This document shows, piece by piece, positions 1 to 7,257 of a DNA stretch of 14,211 nucleotides; within the stretch, counting starts at the first letter, position 1; each line of letters starts with the position of its first letter. The notes beneath the pieces are model-generated. The model worked only from the letters and a program-made list of their open reading frames with translations, searched no databases and had not been told where the DNA came from. The stretch comes from CALAMD01 sp035301345. Its GTDB lineage: Bacteria; Bacillota; Bacilli; Bacillales; Amphibacillaceae. The translations under genes and the position numbers were made by a program. The DNA lies in assembly GCA_035301345.1 (NCBI GenBank), contig DATGUM010000039.1:1-14211 (forward strand). The letters run 5' to 3'.

Positions 1-125
1 GTGCAATTAAGCAGCTAAAGCGAAATTTTCTTCTTTGCCAATTATAGGCTTGTAACGTTTTACGAGCCGTAACCTCGACGCGCAACTTAAGCTCAACCTA
101 CCCCTGTCGAATCCAAAACGTCCCC
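1..125 (-). ncRNA. ssrA: tmRNA (transfer-messenger RNA), 5' part, truncated by window edge
   Basis: tmRNA enters stalled ribosomes with SmpB, replaces the broken message and adds a degradation tag. Read on the minus strand from about position 125, the sequence opens with GGGGACGTTTTGGATTCGAC followed by AGGGGTAGG and GAGCTTAAGTTGCG, which closely match the 5' acceptor and D-loop-like region of Bacillales tmRNA. About 85 bases further on is the tag reading frame with a GGC resume codon (37-39) and a TAA stop (7-9). The 3' half (pseudoknots, T arm and CCA end) lies outside the window. Location directly downstream of smpB is the usual Bacillales arrangement. The exact mature 5' end is inferred from family similarity, since an RNase P-processed leader is expected. 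Confidence 0.95.
7..39 (-). other. tmRNA proteolysis-tag reading frame
   Basis: From the GGC resume codon the frame encodes GKEENFALAA and then TAA. With the alanine delivered by the charged tmRNA, the tag would be AGKEENFALAA. The hydrophobic A-L-A-A end is the family hallmark recognised by ClpXP-type proteases. The sequence just before it (TATAATT before GGC) resembles the region preceding the resume codon in Bacillus tmRNA, which supports this choice of frame. Confidence 0.9.
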
Positions 126-160
126 GACTAAATAAATCAGCTCTTTAAACTGCATGATTA

Positions 161-188
161 ATCATAACATAAAACACTCATAAGTCAA
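161..188 (-). promoter_or_regulatory. Probable sigma-A promoter of ssrA
   Basis: On the minus strand TTGACT (183-188) and TATGAT (161-166) are separated by 16 bases. Each matches the sigma-A consensus at five of six positions. Transcription would begin near 154, giving a leader of about 30 bases before the mature tmRNA 5' end at about 125, which fits processing by RNase P. It lies in the gap after smpB, so tmRNA can be made independently of the smpB message. Confidence 0.7.
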
Positions 189-211
189 GTAACATCAACG
201 TTTATCACGCT

Positions 212-676
212 TTAACGATTGACTTCCTTCATGGCGCGATCGATATCTCGCTTCATCTGTTTACGTTTTAAATCTTCACGTTTATCATGCAATTTCTTCC
301 CTTTACCGAGACCGAGTAAAACTTTTGCATAGCCGCGCTTTATATATAAGCGAAGTGGTACGAGCGTATACCCCTGTCTTTGCGTCATCCCAATGAGCCG
401 ATCAATTTCTTTTCGCTTTAACAAAAGCTTTCTCGTCCGTGTTGGGTCATGATTAAACCGATTCCCGTGATCGTATGGAGATACGTGCATATTAATTAAA
501 AACACTTCACCGTTATCAATACGCGCGTGGGAATCTTTTAAGTTCACTCGGCCTGCACGAATAGATTTTATTTCTGTTCCGCGAAGTGCAATGCCTGCTT
601 CTACAGTATCTTCAATAAAGTAATCATGCGACGCTTTTCTATTTTGCGCAATTGGTTTATCGTACTTCTTTGACAA
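212..676 (-). CDS. smpB: SsrA-binding protein SmpB
   Basis: SmpB binds the tRNA-like part of tmRNA, promotes its delivery by EF-Tu to stalled ribosomes and places its C-terminal tail in the empty mRNA channel. The 154-residue product has the family's usual length and motifs: an N-terminal IAQNRKASHDYFIEDTVEAG segment, LRGTEIKSIR at about residues 33-42, the oligonucleotide-binding-fold core, and the C-terminal GKKLHDKRE motif followed by a basic helix (KRKQMKRDIDRAMKE). The start is a TTG, placed seven bases after a GGGAGG ribosome-binding site. It follows rnr by 25 bases and precedes ssrA, so the three partners of trans-translation are adjacent. No strong terminator is visible after the stop codon, so some read-through into ssrA is possible. 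Assignment is secure. Confidence 0.98.
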   Translation of the reverse strand: MSKKYDKPIAQNRKASHDYFIEDTVEAGIALRGTEIKSIRAGRVNLKDSHARIDNGEVFLINMHVSPYDHGNRFNHDPTRTRKLLLKRKEIDRLIGMTQRQGYTLVPLRLYIKRGYAKVLLGLGKGKKLHDKREDLKRKQMKRDIDRAMKEVNR

Positions 677-701
677 ATCTATCCCTCCCCGTAGGAATCA
701 T

Positions 702-2831
702 TTAATCATTAACAAGTTCAAAATCAATTGAACGTTCATCAATATTCACATCAATGACTTCAACTTTTACTGTTTCACCGATACGATAAACGTTACCTGT
801 CCGTTCGCCAATCATCGCAAAAGATTGTTCGTCAAAGTGATAGTAATCATCCGTCATATAACTGACGTGAATAAGACCTTCAACAGTATTTTCAAGTTCC
901 ACGAACATACCAAAGTTAGTCACAGAACTTATCATTCCTTCATACTGTTCACCTATTTTATCCGCCATATATTCTGCTTTTTTCAAATCATCAACTTCAC
1001 GTTCAGCTTCTATCGCTGCTCGCTCTTTTATCGAACTATGCTTCGTTATTTCTGGTAATTCATCTCGCCATTTGTTCATCGTTTTCTCATCAAGTTTATT
1101 TTCTAATAAATACGTACGAATGAGTCGATGAACTGTTAAGTCAGGATAACGACGAATCGGTGACGTGAAATGTGTATAAAACTCTGTCGCCAAACCAAAA
1201 TGGCCAATACTTTGTGGTTCGTATTTCGCCTGCTTCATTGATCTGAGCATGAGTTTAGAAATAACCATTTCTTCTGTCAAACCTTTTACACGACTCAGAA
1301 CATTTTGTAAAACTTGCGGATGAATATCATTTGCACTCCCTTTAACTGAGTGTCCAAGACCTGCTAAAAACTGAAAGAAGTGTTGTAACTTTCCTTCGTC
1401 TGGGTCTTCGTGAATTCGGTGGACAAAAGGAACGTCCATCCAGTGAAAGTTTTCTGCAATCGTTTCATTCGCCGCTAACATAAATTCTTCAATTAACTTT
1501 TCCCCTACAGATCGTTCGCGAATAGCAATCTCTGTCGGTTTACCTTCCTCATCAACGAGTACTTGTGCTTCTTTAAAATCAAAATCAATTGCCCCACGGC
1601 CCATTCGTTTTGACCTTAAAATAGCTGCTAACTTTTCCATCTGTTCGAACATAAGCACGAATGGTGCGAATGTTTCTTTTAATTGTTCATCTTCATCAAC
1701 GAGAATTTTATTAACATTTTCATACGTCATTCGTTGTTTCGACTGAATAACACTTTCAAAAATTTCATGAGAAACAACTTTCCCGTGTGAATTAATTTCC
1801 ATCTCACAACTTAACGTTAGTCGGTCAACATTCGGATTGAGTGAACAAATACCGTTTGATAGGCGATGCGGGATCATCGGAATAACACGATCAACTAAAT
1901 ATACACTCGTCCCACGTTCTGAAGCTTCTTCATCAATCGGGGAACCTTTATCGACGTAGTAACTAACGTCAGCAATATGAACACCTAATTTATAGTTTCC
2001 ATTAGCTAGTTTTTTCACTTGAATCGCGTCATCTAAATCTTTTGCGTCCGCGCCATCAATCGTTACGATCATCTCATCACGCAAATCGCGACGTCCGACT
2101 AAGTCCGTTTCCGTTACTTCTTCGGGCATTTTAGCTGCTTGGTTAAGTGCTGAATCTGCAAATTCCGTTTCTAAGCCATTTTTATAAATGATTGATAATA
2201 TATCAATACCAGGATCATTTTTATGACCGAGTATACGAATAACTTCTCCTTCAGCACTCTTTCGGTCTTCAGGATATTTCGTTATTTGAACGATAACTTT
2301 ATGACCCGTCACAGCGCCTTTTGTTTTGTTCTTCGGAATAAAAATGTCATGTGGCATACGTTTATCATCAGCTATAAGAAAACCGAATGAACGATTATCT
2401 TCAAACGTTCCGACGACTTCATCATTTGCTCGCTCTAATATCCGAATGACTTGACCTTCTGCCCGATTCCTCTTGTCATCTCTTCTCTCAATACGCACGA
2501 GAACTTTATCCTCATTCATTGCATTTCCTAAATCTGAATGGTGAATGTACACATCTTTTTCATTTTCATCATCGGGAATTAAAAATGCAAATCCCTTTTT
2601 ATGCATTTGAATTGAACCGCGAATTAAATTCATTCTTTCTGGTAAGCCGAAACGATTTTTTCTCGTTCGCACGAGTTCTCCCGCTTCTTCAAGTTCATTT
2701 AAACTAATAACGAGTTGTTTAAAACCGTCCGCACCTTCTATTTCAAGTTCTTCTAACAGCTCATCAACAGACAGTGGTCGTGCATTATTACCATTATAAT
2801 AAGCTAATATTTTTTCTTTTATTTGTTCCAT
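702..2831 (-). CDS. rnr: Ribonuclease R (RNB-family 3'-5' exoribonuclease)
   Basis: RNase R degrades structured RNA from the 3' end hydrolytically and in many bacteria removes non-stop mRNA during trans-translation. Reading from the chosen start (709 residues): a winged-helix region at about 1-60, two cold-shock domains (about 70-130 and 135-200), the RNB catalytic domain with the acidic motif TIDGADAKDLDDA (metal-binding aspartates near 259, 265, 267 and 268) and HIADVSYYV, and a C-terminal S1 domain (about the last 85 residues, EGMISSVTNFGMFVELE). An upstream in-frame TTG exists at 2867, but the AAAGAGGTG ribosome-binding site lies inside that extension, eight bases before the ATG at 2831. 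The protein ends at DFELVND, immediately after S1, without the basic tail common in relatives of about 770-800 residues. It sits 43 bases after est and 25 before smpB, probably in one transcript. Confidence 0.97.
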   Translation of the reverse strand: MEQIKEKILAYYNGNNARPLSVDELLEELEIEGADGFKQLVISLNELEEAGELVRTRKNRFGLPERMNLIRGSIQMHKKGFAFLIPDDENEKDVYIHHSDLGNAMNEDKVLVRIERRDDKRNRAEGQVIRILERANDEVVGTFEDNRSFGFLIADDKRMPHDIFIPKNKTKGAVTGHKVIVQITKYPEDRKSAEGEVIRILGHKNDPGIDILSIIYKNGLETEFADSALNQAAKMPEEVTETDLVGRRDLRDEMIVTIDGADAKDLDDAIQVKKLANGNYKLGVHIADVSYYVDKGSPIDEEASERGTSVYLVDRVIPMIPHRLSNGICSLNPNVDRLTLSCEMEINSHGKVVSHEIFESVIQSKQRMTYENVNKILVDEDEQLKETFAPFVLMFEQMEKLAAILRSKRMGRGAIDFDFKEAQVLVDEEGKPTEIAIRERSVGEKLIEEFMLAANETIAENFHWMDVPFVHRIHEDPDEGKLQHFFQFLAGLGHSVKGSANDIHPQVLQNVLSRVKGLTEEMVISKLMLRSMKQAKYEPQSIGHFGLATEFYTHFTSPIRRYPDLTVHRLIRTYLLENKLDEKTMNKWRDELPEITKHSSIKERAAIEAEREVDDLKKAEYMADKIGEQYEGMISSVTNFGMFVELENTVEGLIHVSYMTDDYYHFDEQSFAMIGERTGNVYRIGETVKVEVIDVNIDERSIDFELVND

Positions 2832-2874
2832 AATTCCTTCACCTCTTTCTTTTTTAAAAGTTCTCAACTTACAA

Positions 2875-3621
2875 TTACTGTTCCCAATCTAAACGGTCTA
2901 AAAACTTAAGGATATCTTCATGTAACTGTTCACGCTCTTCACCTAACGTAATGACATGACCTGATTTTTCATACCATTTAATATCTTTCTCAAGTGACTC
3001 TAAATGTTCGTAAATGTACTTGGCACTATCTGGATTAATCATTTCATCTTTCTTCGCCTGAATGACGAAAGCAGGTGCATAAATTGAATCAAGTTGTCCT
3101 TTCACTTCTGTGATCAATGTTTCAACACTTTTAAAAACGCTCGGTGTTTCAGTAAACATCTCATCTATTTCTTTTTCAATCGTCTGCTCATCTTTTCTTT
3201 CTAACTGTTTATACTCGCGCGCATGCGCTTTAAACCCATTAGTTAATTGCGCCTCATTATCAAATGACATCGGGGTACACATCGGAATCACAGCTTTTAC
3301 TTTTTGTAAAAAAGATAACTTAAGTGCGAGTACACCACCTAGTGATAAACCGATAACGACAATCTCTTCGTAACCTAACTGCACTAAATGATTGTAAGCA
3401 GCTAATGTGTCTCGCCACCAACCTTCTTCACTACTTAACAAAATATCCTCTGGACGTTTGCCGTGCCCTTCATAAATAGGTGCATGGCTCGTATAGTTAT
3501 TCGCTTGTAAAAATCGCCCTAACATGCGCACGTCTGCAGAATGGCCAGTAAAGCCGTGTAACAACAGAACTGCACGTGGACCTTCTTCAAATGTAAATGG
3601 TTTAGGTTCTATAATCTTCAT
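2875..3621 (-). CDS. est: Carboxylesterase, Est30/YvaK type (alpha/beta hydrolase)
   Basis: A 248-residue cytosolic alpha/beta hydrolase that hydrolyses short- to medium-chain carboxyl esters in characterised relatives such as Geobacillus Est30; the natural substrate is unknown. The sequence shows the oxyanion-hole segment LLLHGFTGHS (about 19-28), the nucleophile elbow GLSLGG with Ser93, the probable acid Asp192 (QAKKDEMI) and the catalytic His222 (KSGHVI). There is no signal peptide or membrane segment. It lies between secG and rnr, as in Bacillus subtilis (yvaK). A terminator separates it from secG, and no strong promoter was seen in the short gap, so it may depend on read-through or on a weak promoter. 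The AAAGGGG ribosome-binding site is eleven bases from the ATG, slightly longer than ideal. Confidence 0.93.
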   Translation of the reverse strand: MKIIEPKPFTFEEGPRAVLLLHGFTGHSADVRMLGRFLQANNYTSHAPIYEGHGKRPEDILLSSEEGWWRDTLAAYNHLVQLGYEEIVVIGLSLGGVLALKLSFLQKVKAVIPMCTPMSFDNEAQLTNGFKAHAREYKQLERKDEQTIEKEIDEMFTETPSVFKSVETLITEVKGQLDSIYAPAFVIQAKKDEMINPDSAKYIYEHLESLEKDIKWYEKSGHVITLGEEREQLHEDILKFLDRLDWEQ

Positions 3622-3660
3622 TGTTGCAAATTCCCCTTTAAAGAATGATGAAACACATAT

Positions 3661-3694
3661 AAAAAGCCCTTATCACAATATTTGTAATAAGGGC
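3661..3694 (-). terminator. Rho-independent terminator after secG
   Basis: GCCCTTAT (3666-3673) pairs with ATAAGGGC (3687-3694); after one mismatch, ACAA pairs with TTGT around a three-base loop. On the minus strand the stem is followed by CTTTTTATATG. It lies seven bases after the secG stop codon and before est, so it probably ends or reduces secG transcription. Confidence 0.85.
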
Positions 3695-3700
3695 ATTATA

Positions 3701-3931
3701 TTATACAATATATCCTGCGATAAATGCTAATGCGAAGAATAGTACACCTGTCACAATCGTTCCACGATGTAAAAACAAGTCTAATCCACGAGCTTTTTGC
3801 TTTCCGAAAAGTTGTTCCGCTCCTCCAGAAATCGCTCCTGATAATCCTGCACTTGCACCAGATTGTAACAAAATAAACACAATCATCACGATAGCATTAA
3901 TAACTAATAATATATGAACTGCACTTCCCAC
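3701..3931 (-). CDS. secG: Preprotein translocase subunit SecG
   Basis: SecG is the small auxiliary membrane subunit of the SecYEG channel and assists SecA-driven export. The 76-residue product has two hydrophobic spans (about residues 4-21 and 53-74) joined by the highly conserved loop LLQSGASAGLSGAISGG and AEQLFGKQKARGLDL. A longer frame opens at 3958 with ATG, but the GGAGG ribosome-binding site lies inside it, eight bases before the GTG at 3931. Starting at that GTG gives 76 residues, the length of the B. subtilis protein. The conserved order secG-est-rnr-smpB-ssrA follows. The gene is preceded by an 110-base gap after the P-type ATPase and has its own terminator. Confidence 0.95.
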   Translation of the reverse strand: MGSAVHILLVINAIVMIVFILLQSGASAGLSGAISGGAEQLFGKQKARGLDLFLHRGTIVTGVLFFALAFIAGYIV

Positions 3932-3950
3932 AAACTGCACCTCCATTACT

Positions 3951-3975
3951 AAAAACATACTTTTTATATGTTTTT
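3951..3975 (-). terminator. Weak AT-rich hairpin, possible terminator of the metal-ATPase operon
   Basis: AAAAACATA (3951-3959) and TATGTTTTT (3967-3975) form a nine-pair stem with a seven-base loop. On the minus strand it is followed by TTTTTAGTAATGG, which overlaps the end of the stem and leads straight into the secG ribosome-binding site. The position suits either a weak terminator for the upstream ATPase gene or a structure in the secG leader. Only one G-C pair is present, so stability is low. Confidence 0.4.
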
Positions 3976-4041
3976 AACGAACAAATACCTAACCATATAT
4001 TAGCATATTTGTTTTATATAGCAAGCAAAATTACAACTTAT

Positions 4042-5946
4042 TTACGCTTCCTTTAATAGTCTAAGCCCATTTAAAATAACGAGTAGCGTGCTTCCTTCGT
4101 GAATAATAACTGCAAGTGTCATATTCATTTTTCCAGTAATATTTGCAGTCACTAAAAATAAAACGACAGCTAGAGCCATCCATATATTTTGAATAACGAC
4201 TTTCCTTAATTTCTTTGCTAACGAGTGCGTATAAGCAAACTTCGTTAGATCATTCTTCATCAGAACAGCGTCAGCTACATCTATTGCTATATCTGTTCCT
4301 TCCCCCATAGCTACCCCGATATCTGAAGTAACGAGTGCCGGTGCATCGTTAACACCGTCTCCGACCATCGCAATTGTTGAATAATCTTCTTTTAGCTCTG
4401 TAATAATTTCTGCCTTTTCTTCTGGCATCACATTTCCTTTCACTGCATCTAAACCGATATTTTTACCAATAGCTTCGCCAGTTCGCACCGCGTCACCAGT
4501 AATCATTACTGTATGAATCTGTTCATCTTTAAAATACTGAACCGCTTCTTTTGACGTTTCTTTCGGAACATCTTGAATCGCAATGAGTGCATATACTTTC
4601 TCATCTTTTCCGAAGTAAACGACTGTTTTTCCTTCACTTTCAAAAGTAGCTGTTTTCTCTTGTACGTCTTCAGGAATTGTTTCATACGAGCTCGGCTTTC
4701 CTATTTTATAAGAAATCCCATCTCTTTTCGCTACTAAACCAATCCCGATCATATTTTCTACATCAAGGTCAACCATCTCGACATCTGTAAAATGTTTAAT
4801 CACTGCTTGAGCAAGTGGGTGATTTGATTTACTTTCCATGGAAACAATTGTTTGTAAGTAGTGTACGCGTTCTTCTTCCGTTGTTTCTGCTGCAAAATAC
4901 GTGTCAGTCACGACAGGATTTCCTGTCGTTAACGTGCCTGTTTTATCAAAAGCGACAGCCTTTAAATCGGCGACATTTGATAAATAAGAACCGCCCTTAA
5001 ACAAAACGCCTCGTTTCGCTAAATGACTAATAGCAGATAAAGTCGCAGGTATGTCCGTTGCAGCGAGTGCACACGGAGATGTCGCAATTAGAAAGACCAT
5101 CGTCCGGTAAAAACTTTCATCAGTCGTCCACTGAAAAGCATACAGCCCTAGTAAAAAGAATACAGGTGTTAATAATAAAACAATCGTAACGTAAATTGGT
5201 TCAACACGTTTAATGAGAGCTGCTGTACGTGAGATATTATTTTGCGATTGACTCACAAGCTCTACAATTTTTGCAATAACAGTATCTGAACTACTTTTCG
5301 TCACTTGCATCGTTAATGTACCTGTTCTATTAATCGTTCCTCCAAATAAGTCATCACCTGAAACCTTTTCTACTGGAATACTCTCTCCTGTGATGGCAGA
5401 TTGGTCAACAGAAGATGCGCCAGAAATAACGACACCGTCTGTCGGTATTTGATCACCGTTTAAAATAGAAAGCTCATCGTTAATGTTTAACTCCGACACT
5501 GATACAATTTCTACTTCACCATTATCTTTTATTCTGCGAGCAGTCGTCGGATTGAGTTTTAATAAGTTTGATATTTCTTTGTTACTCTTATCTTCTGCGT
5601 AATGTTCTAAAAAGTGCGCACCAGCGAAAATCAAAATAAGTAATGCTGCTTCCATAAATTCACCGATAATAACTGCACCGATAGCTGCTAACGTCATTAA
5701 AATATGGACGTTAGGTGTAAATCGCTTTCGTTCAACTGTTCGTTCATACGTATCAATAAATCCTGAAATAATGATGTGATAACCAGAAACGATTAACGTC
5801 AACGTATATAAAATCTCTTGCAGAGGATACACGCGAACAAAGAGAGCAATTAAGAAAATAACTAAACCGACAAAGTAAAAAACAAGCTCTCTGTTTTCTT
5901 CTTCAGCGGAATGACTACATGATTTTGCAGATACGTGTTCACTCAT
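4042..5946 (-). CDS. P1B-4 type heavy-metal-exporting ATPase (Co/Zn/Fe(II) family)
   Basis: An inner-membrane P-type ATPase of 634 residues that would pump a divalent transition metal out of the cell. Visible parts: a short His/Cys-containing N-terminus without a heavy-metal-associated domain; the actuator motif TGES (186-189); SPC in the metal-binding membrane helix (Ser290-Pro291-Cys292); the phosphorylation motif DKTGT (Asp334); the nucleotide-domain HP dipeptide (SNHPLA, His376); the hinge GDGVNDAP (529-536); and HEGST (616-620) in the last membrane helix. SPC, rather than CPC, together with HEGST defines the P1B-4 group, which includes PfeT/ZosA, FrvA, CoaT and CtpD/CtpJ; members move Fe(II), Co(II), Zn(II) or Ni(II). 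The start overlaps the regulator gene by eight bases (ATGAGTGA), with AAGGAG ten bases upstream, so translation is probably coupled. The precise metal cannot be told from sequence. Confidence 0.93.
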   Translation of the reverse strand: MSEHVSAKSCSHSAEEENRELVFYFVGLVIFLIALFVRVYPLQEILYTLTLIVSGYHIIISGFIDTYERTVERKRFTPNVHILMTLAAIGAVIIGEFMEAALLILIFAGAHFLEHYAEDKSNKEISNLLKLNPTTARRIKDNGEVEIVSVSELNINDELSILNGDQIPTDGVVISGASSVDQSAITGESIPVEKVSGDDLFGGTINRTGTLTMQVTKSSSDTVIAKIVELVSQSQNNISRTAALIKRVEPIYVTIVLLLTPVFFLLGLYAFQWTTDESFYRTMVFLIATSPCALAATDIPATLSAISHLAKRGVLFKGGSYLSNVADLKAVAFDKTGTLTTGNPVVTDTYFAAETTEEERVHYLQTIVSMESKSNHPLAQAVIKHFTDVEMVDLDVENMIGIGLVAKRDGISYKIGKPSSYETIPEDVQEKTATFESEGKTVVYFGKDEKVYALIAIQDVPKETSKEAVQYFKDEQIHTVMITGDAVRTGEAIGKNIGLDAVKGNVMPEEKAEIITELKEDYSTIAMVGDGVNDAPALVTSDIGVAMGEGTDIAIDVADAVLMKNDLTKFAYTHSLAKKLRKVVIQNIWMALAVVLFLVTANITGKMNMTLAVIIHEGSTLLVILNGLRLLKEA

Positions 5947-6253
5947 AATTGTATATCTCCTTTACGTGTTCGATCGCCATATCAAATATTTGATGCACAT
6001 GATCATCATCAAGTTCATAAAAAATTTCCCGGCCACTTTTCGTACTTCTGACGAGTCTTGCTAACTTTAATTCTCTTAATTGATGAGAAATAGCACTTTG
6101 CGAAATGTCTAATTGTTCACTAATAGACGTAACTGTTAAAGGCTTTCGCTTAATAATGTATAAAATTTTTATCCGTGTTGGATTTGATAACACTTTAAAT
6201 AAATTAGAAATATCTCGTTCAACATCTTTATGTAACATATTTTCTTCCATCAT
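5939..6253 (-). CDS. ArsR/SmtB-family metal-sensing repressor
   Basis: A 104-residue winged-helix repressor that should release the operator when it binds metal. The DNA-recognition part reads SNPTRIKILYII (23-34) and SISEQLDISQSAISHQLREL (43-62), then the beta-hairpin GREIFYELDD. In the last helix the residues Asp83, His85, His96 and Glu99 fall exactly where the alpha-5 metal site of SmtB and CzrA has Asp, His, His and Glu/His, so a zinc/cobalt-type sensor is likely. There are no cysteines, which excludes the ArsR and CadC cysteine sites. Two ATG codons stand in tandem; GGAGG is five bases before the first and eight before the second (6250), so the shorter 103-residue form is equally plausible. 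It is followed, with overlap, by the ATPase it probably controls, and preceded by a palindromic operator. Confidence 0.93.
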   Translation of the reverse strand: MMEENMLHKDVERDISNLFKVLSNPTRIKILYIIKRKPLTVTSISEQLDISQSAISHQLRELKLARLVRSTKSGREIFYELDDDHVHQIFDMAIEHVKEIYNYE

Positions 6254-6271
6254 CTATGCCTCCTCAAACAA

Positions 6272-6295
6272 ACATATGAACATTTGTTCATATGT
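6272..6295. promoter_or_regulatory. ArsR/SmtB-type operator, perfect inverted repeat
   Basis: ACATATGAACA (6272-6282) and TGTTCATATGT (6285-6295) are perfect inverted copies separated by TT. The ATATGAACA/TGTTCATAT core is the established ArsR/SmtB-family operator motif (for example the czr operator). It begins three bases beyond the -10 box and covers the expected transcription start, so a bound repressor would block initiation. Confidence 0.9.
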
Positions 6296-6298
6296 AAT

Positions 6299-6327
6299 AT
6301 AATAGATGAATAGTACGTAGCTGTCAA
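6299..6327 (-). promoter_or_regulatory. Sigma-A promoter of the arsR-ATPase operon
   Basis: On the minus strand TTGACA (6322-6327, perfect -35) and TATTAT (6299-6304, five of six for -10) are separated by 17 bases. This is the strongest promoter seen in the window and is followed at once by the operator, then by GAGGAGG and the regulator's start codons. Confidence 0.9.
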
Positions 6328-6328
6328 C

Positions 6329-6370
6329 AAAAAAATAATGTTTAAGTCTACTTGAGACTTAAACATTATT
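6329..6370 (-). terminator. Rho-independent terminator after yitT
   Basis: AATAATGTTTAAGTCT (6334-6349) and AGACTTAAACATTATT (6355-6370) form a perfect 16-pair stem with a five-base loop. On the minus strand a run of seven T ends one base before the TTGACA of the next promoter. It starts 13 bases after the yitT stop codon and insulates the metal operon. Confidence 0.92.
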
Positions 6371-6383
6371 ATCGCTTAATATA

Positions 6384-7214
6384 TTACACGCGAAAGCCAC
6401 CGCCAAAAGCACTCTTTATATCGTGTGTTGCGACAAATGCATGCTCATCAATTTGCCGAATAATTCGGTGTAATCGTGCCATCTCTTGCCGTTCCACAAC
6501 GGCGTACAATACTTTTTTATCTTTTCCTGAATACCCTCCTGTTGCTGGAAAGACAGTCACACCTCGCTGAAAATGCTTATTTATTTGCACGAGAACATCA
6601 TCTGCTTCTGTAGAAATAATCGTTACTGCTTTTCGAACGTTCAAGCCGTCGACAACATAATCAATAACCTTCGCACCGACATACACAGCGACGAGCGTTA
6701 ATAATGTCTTTTCCATACCAATCACGAATGAGGATGCTGCTATGACGATAATATCTAAAACTAAAATACCTTTCGCCATACTCCAATCTAATTTTCTATG
6801 TAAAACGAGAGCAATTATTTGTGTGCCGCCAGACGTCGCTCCCGTTCTAAAAATCATTCCTAACCCAACACCGACAAGGAGCCCAGCATATAATGGAGCC
6901 AAAAGGGAGTCAGCTTGTAACGTTACACCCCACCCTTCTGTCAACCATAAGAAAAATGAAGTAGTTGTAATCCCAAATAGCGTAGAAATAATAGCGCCTA
7001 TATTTAATAAACGTAGTCCGACTAAAATAAGAACCGTATTAATAAGGAAGTTAATAATGCCTGGAGACCAATCGAATAAATAATGCAAAATAATCGTTAT
7101 TCCGATAGCGCCACCTTCTGATAACTGGTTCGGTATCGCAAAATAGTTAATCCCTAAAGCAAAAAGTAAAGAACCGATAATAACGAAAAGTATATTTTTA
7201 ATGTTCCACTTCAC
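6384..7214 (-). CDS. yitT: YitT-family membrane protein (DUF161 + DUF2179)
   Basis: A 276-residue integral membrane protein of a family whose function is not established. The N-terminal two-thirds carry five or six hydrophobic spans beginning with NIKNILFVIIGSLLFALGIN and including the conserved NQLSEGGAIGI and FRTGATSGGTQIIA segments. The last 80 or so residues (from about RKAVTIISTEADDVL to FGGGFRV) form the soluble DUF2179 domain. A longer frame begins at TTG 7229, but that codon lies inside the GGAGG ribosome-binding site; the GTG at 7214 is eight bases after it and gives a start directly before the first hydrophobic span. The gene follows eno beyond a terminator, and I saw no strong promoter in the 100-base gap. 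The symbol denotes family membership; relatives are often present in several copies per genome. Confidence 0.88.
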   Translation of the reverse strand: MKWNIKNILFVIIGSLLFALGINYFAIPNQLSEGGAIGITIILHYLFDWSPGIINFLINTVLILVGLRLLNIGAIISTLFGITTTSFFLWLTEGWGVTLQADSLLAPLYAGLLVGVGLGMIFRTGATSGGTQIIALVLHRKLDWSMAKGILVLDIIVIAASSFVIGMEKTLLTLVAVYVGAKVIDYVVDGLNVRKAVTIISTEADDVLVQINKHFQRGVTVFPATGGYSGKDKKVLYAVVERQEMARLHRIIRQIDEHAFVATHDIKSAFGGGFRV

Positions 7215-7257
7215 CGCTATAACCTCCAAACGTTCATCATTGACAGTCGTTTTTTAT

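Noticed and set aside
3020..3036. TGGCAC resembling the -24 element of a sigma-54 promoter
   Set aside because: No TTGCA-like -12 element follows at the right distance, and it is inside the esterase gene.
5041..5100. Suspected loss of the CPC metal motif in the ATPase as a defect
   Set aside because: SPC with HEGST is the normal signature of the P1B-4 group, so this is a subtype and not a mutation.
6742..7083. 113-codon plus-strand open frame opposite yitT
   Set aside because: Shadow of the coding membrane-protein gene; no ribosome-binding site and no recognisable domain.
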